This document shows, piece after piece, positions 6,757 through 16,039 of a stretch of 18,704 bases of DNA. Numbering within the stretch: the stretch's first letter is position 1; every line of letters starts with the position of its first letter. This stretch comes from Myxococcales bacterium UBA5297 (GTDB taxonomy: Bacteria > Myxococcota > Myxococcia > Myxococcales > UBA5297). A program made the position numbers and the translations under genes. The DNA lies in the NCBI GenBank assembly GCA_002408385.1, contig DHSB01000105.1, forward strand, positions 97,047-115,750. Direction: 5' to 3'. The notes below the pieces were generated by a model. That model searched no databases and was not told the DNA's origin. It saw only the letters and a program-made list of their open reading frames with translations.

Positions 6757-9700
6757 ATGCCCCCATCTCGTCTGGTTCTTCGAGCCGCGCTGTTCGGCTC
6801 GCTGTTTTTCGCTGGCTGTGCCTGCGAGACGGTCGCCCCTGTTGGCCCGCCATGTTCGACGAGCGATGACTGCGCCGACGAAATGGTGTGCGTCAACGGT
6901 TACTGCGCGGCTCCCAGCGACAGGGACGGCGGCGAGAGTGACTCGGGCGAGATCCTGCTGCCCGACGGTGGCCAGCGGCCGGACGGGGGCGCGGTCATCT
7001 CCGACCCGAACAACCCGAACAAGGACACCGATTGCGACGGGTTGAGCGACGCCGAGGAGTTCGCCAACCGCTGGGGCCCCGAGCGCAAGCAGACCGATCC
7101 GAACAACCCGGACACGGATGGCGACGGAATCCTCGACGGCGTCGAGGTCGGGCGCACCGCCTCGGTCGACCCGAGGTGCACCGACTTTGTCGGCGACGCC
7201 GATCCGAGCACGAAGACCTCGCCGGTCGAAAAGGACACCGACGGCGACGGGCTCGACGACGGGGTCGAGGATCGCGACCGAAACGGAAAGCGCGAGCCTC
7301 AGGAGACCGATCCGCTGCTCGCGGACACCGACGGCGACGGCATCCCGGACGGCCAGGAAGACCTCAACGGCAACGGCTTCGTCGACCCGGGCGAGACCGA
7401 CCCGTTGAAGGCCGACACCGACGGCGACGGCCTGCCCGACGGCCTCGAGAGGCGCACCGGGACCGACCCGACCAAGATCGACTCGGACGGCGACACCTGC
7501 GCCGACGGGCTCGAGGACAAGAACCGCAACGGCATCGTCGACTCCGGCGAGACCGATCCGCGGGTCGCCGATTGCTCGGGCGCCGGGAAAGACACCGACG
7601 GCGACGGCATCCCCGACGACATCGAGCTGACGGTCACCCATACCGACCCGACCCGCGCCGACACCGACGGCGACGGGCTGCTCGACGGCGAGGAGGACAA
7701 GAACCTCAACGGCGTCGTCGACCCCGGCGAGACCGACCCGCGCAGCGCCGACAGCGACTGTGACGGGCTCTCCGATTACCTCGAGATCAAGGGCTATCGG
7801 ACCGACCCGCTGGTCGCCGACACCGACGGCGACGGGCTGCTCGACGGCCTCGAGGCAGGCATCGTCAGCAACCCCGACCCGGTCCGATGCACCTCGTTTG
7901 TTCCGGACGCCGATTCGTCGACCCGGACCAACCCGCTGCTGGCCGACTCGGACTGCGACGGGCTCTCCGACGGGGCCGAGGACGCCAACCGCAACGGCCG
8001 GGTCGACCCCGGCGAGACTGACCCCAAGCGCCGCGACACCGACGCCGACGGCCTGCCCGACGGCTTGGAGAAGGGCGTCTGCGTCAATCTCGACCCCGCG
8101 AATTGCCCAGCCTTCATCCCCGACGGCGACTGCGGGGCGAGCCAGACCAACCCGCTGGTCGCCGACCACGACGGCGACGGACTGCTCGACGGGGAGGAGG
8201 ACCTCAACAAGAACGGCGTCGTCGATCCGGGCGAGAGCAGCCCGTTGCGGCTCGACTCGGACTGCGACGGCCTCGCCGACGGCGAGGAGCGGGCGCTGTT
8301 CCGCACCGACCCGGCCCGGCCGGACACCGATGGCGACGGCATCCTCGACGGCGTCGAGGTGGGGCGCACGACGAGCCCCGACCCCGCGTGCAGCTTCACC
8401 GCCGACGCGGATCCGAGCACGCGCACGCTGCCCTATTCGGCCGACACCGACGGCGACGGCATCCCCGACGGCGTCGAGGACGGCAACCGCAACGGACGGG
8501 TCGATCCGGGCGAGACCGATCCGGCCAACCCGGACACCGACGGCGACGGGCTGCCCGACGGAATCGAGGACGCCAACAAGAACGGCCGGTTCGACTCCGG
8601 GGAGACCAATCCCCTCAACCCCGACACGGACGGCGACGGCATCCCCGACGGCGTCGAAGACTTCAACCGCGACGGGGTGAGGCAGGCCAACGAGACCGAT
8701 CCGCGCAAGGCGGATACCGACGGCGACGGTTGCCCCGACGGCGACGAAGACCGCAACTGGAACCACATCGTCGACCCGGGCGAGACCAATCCGCTGTTGG
8801 CCGGTGACTGTCCGCTGCCCACCGCGGTCGACTCGGACTGCGACGGCCTCTCGGACGACACGGAGCGGAACGTCACCCATACCAATCCGAACAATCCGGA
8901 CACCGACGGCGACGGCATCAAGGACGGGATCGAGGCGGGAGCGGTCTTCAACCCGAACCCGGCCGCCTGCCCAAGCTTCGTGCCCGACGCCGACCCGAGC
9001 ACCACGACCGACCCGAAGCGAATCGACACCGACTGTGACGGCATCCGCGACGACCAGGAGGACGTGAACCGCAACGGCCGCGTCGACCCCGGCGAGACCG
9101 ACCCCTCGAACCCCGACACCGACGGCGACGGGTTGACCGACGGGGTCGAGCTCGGCAAGACCGTGAACCTCGACCCGGCCAACTGCCCCGACTTCGTTGC
9201 GGACGCTCATCCGAGCAGCCGCACCGACCCGCTCGACCCGGACACCGACGGCGACGGCATCGCCGACGGCGCCGAGGACCTCAACGGCAACGGCCGGGTC
9301 GACCCGGGCGAGCTCGATCCGAACAACCGCGCCGACGCGACCGGCCCGGTGCAGGCGGCCTGCGCCAGCCCGCGCCCGCTGGTCTCGCACGAGCTTCACG
9401 ACTCGGACCTGCACGTCGCCGCGGTCGCCGACTACAGCGAGGTCACCCGGATAGTCAGCGGAGGCAAGGAGGTCGGGCTGGTGCTCTACGACCCGACTCG
9501 GAAGATCGTCGGCATCGCCCTGCACCGCGTCCCGGCGCTCGCCAACGTGACCGCGCAGGAGGCCGACGGGCGCGCCAAGCTGACCGCTATCTCCGGGGGC
9601 GTCAGCTCCGCGCTCACCCAGGGGATGACGAGCTGGGACGGCTTCAACGCGATGATTGGGCACTACGACCACGGGTCCGCCGCGGACCTCAAGGCGCTCG

Positions 9701-11931
9701 CCCGCAGCATCGTCGGCAGCTACTTCTCCGGCGCCAACGTGCCGTCCGGCTCAGCCGGCGCCAGCGGCCCCTTCCGTATCCAGGCCGAGTACCTGCGCCG
9801 CAGCGCCAACCGCGCGATGGTGGTGATGGCCATCGTGCCCAAGGGCCTCGCCGGGTCGGGCGACCGGCTGCTGAGGGTCGACGATTTGGCCAACGGCACC
9901 GCGCTCGCCCAGTTCGGCGACGCCCATCGCCCGGTCTGCGAGAAGCTGTCGGCGCAGAACTACCCGAAGGTCGACTTCGTCTGGGTCATCGACAACTCGT
10001 ACTCGATGGACCCCTACCAGGCGCAGGTCGCCAGCGCGGCCACGGCGATGCAGCAGCAGCTTGCCAGCGCGCCCATCGACTGGCGCATCGCGACCCTCTA
10101 CATGGACACCGACCGCGAGCAGACCCGCATCAACGCCCCGACGCCCTTCCGGACCAGCCTGAGCCAGTTCGGGCAGGATGCGCAGGTGCCTGCGGTGGCC
10201 CTGAGCCCGGAGCGCGGCTTTGCGCCGGTCAACTACATGCTGCAGTCCGGGCGCTGGCTGCAGCCGACCCCCGGCACCGACGTGAACAAGATTCGCCAGG
10301 GTGCCAAGGTCGTCATCATCTGGCTCACCGACGCGCGTGAACAGTCGACGACCTCGGTCTGCGACAACTCCTGGGTCGGTTGCTACAACACCGTCGATCG
10401 CATCAACCCCTGGATCTCGGTTCCTTCTCCCTATGCGAATTGGACGGCCTACTTCAACAGCCTGCCGGGCGGGCTCGGCAAGGCCTTCGTCGCGGGAATC
10501 ATCCCGCCGGTCGGGGTGAGGATGAGCGGCGAGGAGGAGCAGACCTCCGAGTACCGCGACGTGATTTCCGCGCTGCAGGGCATCGAGACCGACATTCGCG
10601 ACGTGACCGCCATCCCCGCGGCCATCAGCCAGATCATCACCGCCGCCATCGGCCAGGCGACCAACACCCGGCTCGCCAAGCCGCCCATCTCCGCGAGCAT
10701 CAAGGTCGCGCTCGCCTCGCCGATAGGGGCGGCCTGCCAGTCGCTCAAAAACGACGTGCCCCGCAGCCGCACCCACGGCTTCGACTACGACGGGGCGTCC
10801 AAGTCGCTCGTCTTCTACGGAGACTGCCGCCCGACCGCCAACACCGAGATTGCGGTCTCCTATCAGTACTGGGAGGATTTGACCCCCAACCCCGACGGCA
10901 GCCCGCGCCCCTGCGGAGGCCCGTGCCCCGAGCCCCTGGTCTGCGACCCGGTGACCGACAGGTGCGTCTGTCCAGCCGACTGCGGCGGGGGCTGCGGCTC
11001 GAGCGAGGTCTGCGACACGGGGAGCTGCGAGTGCGTCTGTCCGCCGGACTGCGGCGGGCGCTGCGCCGGCAACTTCACCTGCAACACCGCGAGCTGCGGC
11101 TGCGAGTGCCGCCAGAACGTCACCTGCGGGGTCGGGTTCCGGTTCGACACCGGGCGCTGCGCATGTGTCTGCGATACCGGCGCGCTCGGCTGTGGCCCGA
11201 CGATGCAGGCCAACGCCGACACCTGCACCTGCGACTGCAAGCCGGGATGCGGCGGTGTCTGCGGAACCGGCAAGGTGTGCAACGAGGGCTCGTGCAGTTG
11301 CACCTGCGACCCGACGAAGACCTGTCCGCCCAACCACCTCCTCGACCCGGCGACCTGCAACTGCGCCTGCGACCTCGCGAGCGTCGTCTGCCCGGCGAAC
11401 ATGGAGCCGGATCCGGCGACCTGCGGATGCCGCTGCCAAGCCGACTGCGGCGGGGTCTGCGGCACCGGAACCGGCTTCGACTGCGATTCGCAGAGCTGCG
11501 CCTGCGTCTGCGACACGAGCGCGCCGTGCGGCTCGGGCCTGAGGCGAGATCCCGCCACGTGCGCCTGCATCTGCGACGCTTCGCTGCTCGGCTGCAGCCC
11601 GCCGCTGTTCGCCGACCCGATCGCCTGTGCCTGCGTGTGCAACCCGGACTGCTCGCACGAGGGCTTCGAGGGCTGCGCCGCGGGTGAGACCTGCGACTCG
11701 GCGTCCTGCGCCTGCGAATGCAGCCTCACCTGTGGCCCGGGGATGAAGCGGGCCGATGGCCGCTGCGCCTGCGTCTGCGACACCGAGGCGCTCGACTGCG
11801 GCGTGCTCGGCGACACGTTCGAGGCCGACCCCGAGAGCTGCTCGTGCGTCTGCAAGCCGAACTGCGGCGGCTGCCCGGCGGGCAACCGCTGCGACCCCTC
11901 GAACTGTAGCTGTCGCGGCGGTCCGACCTGA
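6757..11931 (+). CDS. Giant surface lipoprotein: TSP3 repeats, VWA-like domain, Cys-rich repeats
   Basis: A 1724-residue lipoprotein. ATG 6757 follows GGAGG (6747-6751); the signal peptide ends in a lipobox LFFAGC with Cys21 as the lipidated residue. A short Cys motif (CSTSDDCADEMVCVNGYC) and an Asp/Gly linker come next. Residues 90-858 contain 24 thrombospondin type 3-like calcium-binding units (DTDGDGIPDGxE), alternating with about 12 EF-hand-like loops such as DLNGNGFVDPGE. Residues about 866-1070 are an unrecognised globular part. A VWA-like domain follows, with the MIDAS-type DNSYS at 1079-1083 in VDFVWVIDNSYSM. From residue 1386 to the end there are about 14 Cys-rich repeats, many of exact form C-x10-C-x-C-x-C. 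The design suggests a stiff, calcium-loaded stalk presenting adhesive or matrix domains at the cell surface. No enzymatic motif is visible. Confidence 0.9.
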   Translation: MPPSRLVLRAALFGSLFFAGCACETVAPVGPPCSTSDDCADEMVCVNGYCAAPSDRDGGESDSGEILLPDGGQRPDGGAVISDPNNPNKDTDCDGLSDAEEFANRWGPERKQTDPNNPDTDGDGILDGVEVGRTASVDPRCTDFVGDADPSTKTSPVEKDTDGDGLDDGVEDRDRNGKREPQETDPLLADTDGDGIPDGQEDLNGNGFVDPGETDPLKADTDGDGLPDGLERRTGTDPTKIDSDGDTCADGLEDKNRNGIVDSGETDPRVADCSGAGKDTDGDGIPDDIELTVTHTDPTRADTDGDGLLDGEEDKNLNGVVDPGETDPRSADSDCDGLSDYLEIKGYRTDPLVADTDGDGLLDGLEAGIVSNPDPVRCTSFVPDADSSTRTNPLLADSDCDGLSDGAEDANRNGRVDPGETDPKRRDTDADGLPDGLEKGVCVNLDPANCPAFIPDGDCGASQTNPLVADHDGDGLLDGEEDLNKNGVVDPGESSPLRLDSDCDGLADGEERALFRTDPARPDTDGDGILDGVEVGRTTSPDPACSFTADADPSTRTLPYSADTDGDGIPDGVEDGNRNGRVDPGETDPANPDTDGDGLPDGIEDANKNGRFDSGETNPLNPDTDGDGIPDGVEDFNRDGVRQANETDPRKADTDGDGCPDGDEDRNWNHIVDPGETNPLLAGDCPLPTAVDSDCDGLSDDTERNVTHTNPNNPDTDGDGIKDGIEAGAVFNPNPAACPSFVPDADPSTTTDPKRIDTDCDGIRDDQEDVNRNGRVDPGETDPSNPDTDGDGLTDGVELGKTVNLDPANCPDFVADAHPSSRTDPLDPDTDGDGIADGAEDLNGNGRVDPGELDPNNRADATGPVQAACASPRPLVSHELHDSDLHVAAVADYSEVTRIVSGGKEVGLVLYDPTRKIVGIALHRVPALANVTAQEADGRAKLTAISGGVSSALTQGMTSWDGFNAMIGHYDHGSAADLKALARSIVGSYFSGANVPSGSAGASGPFRIQAEYLRRSANRAMVVMAIVPKGLAGSGDRLLRVDDLANGTALAQFGDAHRPVCEKLSAQNYPKVDFVWVIDNSYSMDPYQAQVASAATAMQQQLASAPIDWRIATLYMDTDREQTRINAPTPFRTSLSQFGQDAQVPAVALSPERGFAPVNYMLQSGRWLQPTPGTDVNKIRQGAKVVIIWLTDAREQSTTSVCDNSWVGCYNTVDRINPWISVPSPYANWTAYFNSLPGGLGKAFVAGIIPPVGVRMSGEEEQTSEYRDVISALQGIETDIRDVTAIPAAISQIITAAIGQATNTRLAKPPISASIKVALASPIGAACQSLKNDVPRSRTHGFDYDGASKSLVFYGDCRPTANTEIAVSYQYWEDLTPNPDGSPRPCGGPCPEPLVCDPVTDRCVCPADCGGGCGSSEVCDTGSCECVCPPDCGGRCAGNFTCNTASCGCECRQNVTCGVGFRFDTGRCACVCDTGALGCGPTMQANADTCTCDCKPGCGGVCGTGKVCNEGSCSCTCDPTKTCPPNHLLDPATCNCACDLASVVCPANMEPDPATCGCRCQADCGGVCGTGTGFDCDSQSCACVCDTSAPCGSGLRRDPATCACICDASLLGCSPPLFADPIACACVCNPDCSHEGFEGCAAGETCDSASCACECSLTCGPGMKRADGRCACVCDTEALDCGVLGDTFEADPESCSCVCKPNCGGCPAGNRCDPSNCSCRGGPT
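7024..9330 (+). repeat. Tandem TSP3/EF-hand-like repeat tract (coding)
   Basis: Direct reading finds 24 copies of the D-x-D-x-D-G-x-x-D core, encoded mostly by GACACCGACGGCGACGG with small variants, at irregular spacing and often separated by N-x-N-G-x-V-D-P-G-E loops. The third and fifth Asp, the Gly and the terminal Glu are nearly invariant. The strong nucleotide bias keeps other frames open and produces long spurious ORFs on both strands. Confidence 0.9.
10912..11919 (+). repeat. Cys-rich C-x10-C-x-C-x-C repeat array (coding)
   Basis: The last 340 residues of the lipoprotein are about 14 short modules ending in C-x-C-x-C. At least seven have exactly ten residues between the first and second Cys, for example CGPTMQANADTCTCDC and CPPNHLLDPATCNCAC. 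The other modules carry a CGGxC insertion (DCGGVCGTG and similar). All Cys presumably pair in disulfides outside the cytoplasm. Confidence 0.85.
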
Positions 11932-11962
11932 GCGGTTGAGCTGGCCGCAGCCGGCGTTCCTC

Positions 11963-11996
11963 GAGCCTGTCGAAGGGGAAGCCCTTCGACAGGCTC
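11963..11996. terminator. Perfect 15-bp inverted repeat, probable terminator or REP-like element
   Basis: GAGCCTGTCGAAGGG (11963-11977) pairs perfectly with CCCTTCGACAGGCTC (11982-11996) around the loop GAAG. It lies 31 bp after the stop of the giant lipoprotein and is followed by the moderately T-rich TTGCTCTCTTGG. The core CTTCGACAGGCTC resembles palindromes repeated between genes in many environmental bacteria, so it may be a dispersed repeat acting as a terminator. Only one copy is in this window. Confidence 0.65.
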
Positions 11997-12294
11997 TTGC
12001 TCTCTTGGGGTTGAAGAACCCGGAACCAGCGTCCACCGGTGCGTCGGACTCTGTTGGAAGCCAGGGGACAGGCCTCTGCCGGGCTTGTACCTTCGGCCCG
12101 AGGATTCGCTCCGGGAGACGGGCCGGTTCGCCGCCCGGCGACCGCGCCCGCGGGGCTGACTCTGTGAGTCGTTCCTCTCTCCTTGTTCAGGATCCCACGC
12201 CCCGCTAGCATGCGCGGCTTCCGCGGACGCGCCGCAGGCAGCCGGTCAGCGCCCGGGACAACGCGCGAGCCGACGCGCCCGCGCTCAATCGAGT

Positions 12295-12298
12295 GGAG
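12295..12298 (+). promoter_or_regulatory. Ribosome binding site of asnS
   Basis: GGAG six bases before ATG 12305 selects this start over the in-frame GTG at 12293, which would itself overlap the site. Confidence 0.6.
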
Positions 12299-12304
12299 AG
12301 CACC

Positions 12305-13609
<1,305 letters not shown>

Positions 13610-13940
13610 TCCGCGCCCGCTTCGGCGCCATCGCCCTCATCCGGGCCGCCGCCCGGGGGCACGGCCCCATCCCTGGCGGACGGTCCGGGGGGAGCGGGGC
13701 CGCATCGGGCCTGCGAGCAGGGCGAGCGGCGGGAATAAGCGCTTTGGTTACGGGCGGTTGCCCATCGCGAAAATGGGCTCGGGAAGGTGCCCTCCGGGGC
13801 CAGGAATGCCCCCTGCGCGGCCTGAGGCCAACCAGGCTTGCTAGTTACAAGCCCGGCAGCCCCTGCGGGCCTCCACGGTGCCTTCCTGGCCCTCAGGCTG
13901 CCTTTGGTGGCCTCTCGAGCCCGGTTTTTGGGCGCTCTTT

Positions 13941-13956
13941 GCGCCGCGCTCGGCGC
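13941..13956. terminator. Possible hairpin terminator after asnS
   Basis: GCGCCG-CGCT-CGGCGC is a 6-bp GC-only hairpin. A competing stem, GGCGC (13931-13935) with GCGCC (13941-13945), overlaps it. No T-run follows, so termination is uncertain. Confidence 0.25.
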
Positions 13957-14036
13957 GCCCGCGCCAGCGCTGTGACTGCCGGTCTCTCGCGATCGATCCT
14001 CAACTGCGGCAAGATCGGGTCAATCCTGACTGCCGC

Positions 14037-14041
14037 GGAGG
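14037..14041 (+). promoter_or_regulatory. Ribosome binding site of the Cys-rich lipoprotein
   Basis: GGAGG six bases before ATG 14048. It fixes the start so that the protein opens with a short signal peptide and lipobox. Confidence 0.7.
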
Positions 14042-14047
14042 ACGACC

Positions 14048-15871
14048 ATGAACGCGAAGACCCTGGTGCCGTGCTTGCTCCTCGCCGGCCTTGGAGCCTG
14101 TAGCTGCGAGGACCCCGAGACGGCGAATCCCGCCTACTGCTCCGTGGACGCGGACTGCGACGGGGGACGGTGCGTCGACGGCGCCTGCCAGGCGGGCGCC
14201 CCCGACGGTTCGACCGAGCCTCCCGACGGCTCGACCGAGCCTCCCGACGCTTCGATCCTCTGCCTGGAGTTCCAGCAGCCATGCACGCCGGGCGAAGAAC
14301 CGGCCTGTTGCTCAGGACTCTGCCGCGCCGAGGCCGACGGCGGGCCTACCGTCTGCGCGATGGAGGCGCTCTGCAGCCCGGACGGCTCGGTCTGCACGGC
14401 GTCGACAGACTGCTGCTCGCTGCGCTGCGGGGGCGGAGTCTGCGAGGGCGAGCGGTGCGTCCAGATCGACGGCGCCTGCGGCGAAGCAGAGGAGTGCTGC
14501 TCGGGCATCTGCACCGGCGGCAAGTGCGCCCAGATCCCGGGCGCGATCTGCGGCACCCTCGGCGAGACGTGCACCGACCGCTCGCAGTGCTGCTCCAAGA
14601 ACTGCCAGGGCGAGCGCTGCGTGCGCGCCTCGAGCTGCAGCGCGGCCGGCGACATCTGCTACGCGGCGCTCGACTGCTGCAACGGCGGCTGCCAGCTTCC
14701 CGCCGGCGGCGGACCCGGCACCTGCGCCGAGTCGGTGACCGCCCCGGGCAGCCCCGGCTGCACGGTGGGCGGCGAGCCATGCGACGCGAACTCCGGATGC
14801 TGCAGCCGGGTGTGCACCGACCTCGGCAGCGGCCAGGCGACCTGCGTGACGGGCACCGGCTGCCGCCAGACCGGCGAGGTCTGCAGCAAGGACGACGACT
14901 GCTGCGGATGGGACACGAGCGAAGTGACTTGCTCCCTCTTCCAGACCGATCCTCCCGTCGGCCGCTGCACCAACGGCACCGCCTGCCAGCCGGTCGGCAA
15001 CTGCTGCGGGGCCTTCGGCTCGAACTGCTCGCAAAACTGCTGCGACGGAAAGAAGGAGGTCTGCCGGCTCGACCTGGGCGGCCTGTCGCGCTGCTTTGGC
15101 GGCGGCACAGTCTGTCCCAACGGCTACGACGGCCTCGATCCGGACTGCTGCATCGCCGAGGGCGACAGGTGCCAGTTCCGCGACCAATGCTGCAACCTCG
15201 CGCCCTGCGTCCAGGTCGATGGCCAATTCATCTGCCAGTCGCCCGAGTGCCTCGCCGCCGGCCAGCGCTGCACACCGGGAGCGACCGGCGAGGGCGAGTG
15301 CTGCAACGGCCTTGATTGCCTGGCGTCGGGCGAGCTGGGCGGCGCCGTCTGCCGCGTTCGGCCGAGCGGGGCCGATGCCGGGGTCGGGAGCGACGGTGGC
15401 AGCGCCACGGGCGATGGCGGAGCGGGTGACCCCGACGGCGGCTCCGGTCAGGACGGCGGGGTCGTCTGCAGCGCGAACGGCGTGAGCTGCGCCTCCGGGT
15501 CGGAGTGCTGCTCCGGCGTCTGCCTCTCGGGGGTCTGCGGCACCTGCAAGGTTGACGGCCTCGACTGCACCGCCGCCGCCGACTGCTGCTCGGGAGTCTG
15601 CAGCGCCGGCCGCTGCATCCCGCCCCAGACCTGCGTCAACGAGGACGGCACCTGCTCGGGGACCGCGGAGTGCTGCGTGGGGCTGAGCTGCGTCATCGCC
15701 GCCGGACAGGCGAACGGCACCTGCCAGCCGGGCTCGAGCTGCTCGGCCTCCGGGCAGTCGTGTTCGGCAACGCAGGCCTGCTGCCAGGGCCTGCGCTGCG
15801 CGAGCGTGGCGACGAGCGCGACCTGCACCGAGTCTGATCCTCAGTGCGTGTGCCGGGTGGTGCTCAACTGA
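14048..15871 (+). CDS. Cys-rich lipoprotein with about 14 knottin-like modules
   Basis: A 607-residue lipoprotein. The signal peptide MNAKTLVPCLLLAGLGAC ends in a lipobox with Cys18. A small Cys motif (CSVDADCDGGRCVDGAC) resembles the one in the giant lipoprotein upstream. A repeated PDGSTEP linker follows. From residue 72 to 593 there are about 14 modules of the form C-x6-C-x5-CC-x3-C-x(3-10)-C, for example CSANGVSCASGSECCSGVC, the cysteine spacing of inhibitor cystine knots. A Gly/Asp-rich linker at about 439-471 splits the array into ten and four modules. The Cys content rules out a cytoplasmic location; an outer-surface, disulfide-rich protein is expected. No catalytic motif is visible. 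Function is unknown: adhesion, shielding, a protease-inhibitor-like role and a toxin-like role are all possible. Confidence 0.88.
   Translation: MNAKTLVPCLLLAGLGACSCEDPETANPAYCSVDADCDGGRCVDGACQAGAPDGSTEPPDGSTEPPDASILCLEFQQPCTPGEEPACCSGLCRAEADGGPTVCAMEALCSPDGSVCTASTDCCSLRCGGGVCEGERCVQIDGACGEAEECCSGICTGGKCAQIPGAICGTLGETCTDRSQCCSKNCQGERCVRASSCSAAGDICYAALDCCNGGCQLPAGGGPGTCAESVTAPGSPGCTVGGEPCDANSGCCSRVCTDLGSGQATCVTGTGCRQTGEVCSKDDDCCGWDTSEVTCSLFQTDPPVGRCTNGTACQPVGNCCGAFGSNCSQNCCDGKKEVCRLDLGGLSRCFGGGTVCPNGYDGLDPDCCIAEGDRCQFRDQCCNLAPCVQVDGQFICQSPECLAAGQRCTPGATGEGECCNGLDCLASGELGGAVCRVRPSGADAGVGSDGGSATGDGGAGDPDGGSGQDGGVVCSANGVSCASGSECCSGVCLSGVCGTCKVDGLDCTAAADCCSGVCSAGRCIPPQTCVNEDGTCSGTAECCVGLSCVIAAGQANGTCQPGSSCSASGQSCSATQACCQGLRCASVATSATCTESDPQCVCRVVLN
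14261..15826 (+). repeat. Knottin-like CC-motif repeat array (coding)
   Basis: About 14 modules can be aligned by eye on C-x6-C-x5-7-CC-x3-C. Modules such as CVQIDGACGEAEECCSGIC, CGTLGETCTDRSQCCSKNC and CKVDGLDCTAAADCCSGVC share the spacing exactly. Module 8 (CQPVGNCCGAFGSNC...CC) departs from it. Sequence between the Cys is diverse, so the array is old or under selection for disulfide spacing only. Confidence 0.85.
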
Positions 15872-15909
15872 GTTGGGAGTGCGGGGCCCAACTGATCGTG
15901 TGAAGAGTG

Positions 15910-15944
15910 ACGGGCGCCCGGGACCATAGGTCTCGGGCGCCCGT
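15910..15944. terminator. Strong hairpin between convergent genes, likely bidirectional terminator
   Basis: ACGGGCGCCCGGGACC (15910-15925) pairs with GGTCTCGGGCGCCCGT (15929-15944) around the loop ATA: 16 pairs with one G-U. It lies 38 bp after the stop of the Cys-rich lipoprotein and 95 bp after the 3' end of the convergent methyltransferase gene. No T-run follows on either strand, so termination may rely on stem strength or Rho. Confidence 0.7.
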
Positions 15945-16039
15945 GTCCTTCGCCGACTCACCTAAAGCGGACGACCCGCCGGCGGGAGGCGCCGCGAGCC
16001 GGGCGCTCGACGCTCTCAGAGCGCGCGGATGCGCCCGCT

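Larger units (their letters stand above)
11932..12304. other. Intergenic region between lipoprotein gene and asnS
   Basis: This stretch of 373 bp has no supported gene. It contains the 15-bp inverted repeat at 11963-11996 (listed separately) and a small GACTC-TGT-GAGTC hairpin at 12158-12170. The asnS promoter should lie in its second half; no clear -35/-10 pair is visible. Confidence 0.4.
13610..14047. other. Intergenic region with several overlapping inverted repeats
   Basis: No gene is supported in these 438 bp; the frames open here are extensions of shadows. An 8-bp stem GCCTGAGG (13820-13827) and CCTCAGGC (13891-13898) encloses two hairpins: GGCTTG-CTAGTTA-CAAGCC (13835-13853) and GCCCG/CGGGC (13851-13855, 13866-13870), which overlap each other by three bases. 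Further on, GCGCCG (13941-13946) pairs with CGGCGC (13951-13956). It may combine the asnS terminator with the leader of the next gene. Confidence 0.4.

Noticed and set aside
7024..9330. Regularly repeated DNA that might be taken for a CRISPR array
   Set aside because: Repeats are in-frame codons of a TSP3 protein with irregular spacing and no unique spacers of constant length; no cas genes nearby.
6280..9672. 1130-codon open frame on the minus strand
   Set aside because: It lies opposite the TSP3 tract and translates to monotonous Val/Gly/Ala-rich sequence (VAVGVG). The repeated GACGGCGAC codons on the plus strand remove stops from the reverse frame. No ribosome site or family match.
9751..12036. 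761-codon minus-strand open frame
   Set aside because: Shadow of the lipoprotein gene; Ala/Arg/Gly-rich composition and no domain, while the plus frame has clear VWA-like and Cys-rich modules.
13835..13853. Stem with 7-base loop resembling a tRNA anticodon arm
   Set aside because: The loop is CTAGTTA, with a pyrimidine at the position after the anticodon, and no T-arm, D-arm or acceptor stem can be built around it.
14312..15961. 549-codon minus-strand open frame opposite the knottin lipoprotein
   Set aside because: Composition is Ala/Arg/Gly with no motif, caused by the regular TGC codons on the plus strand.
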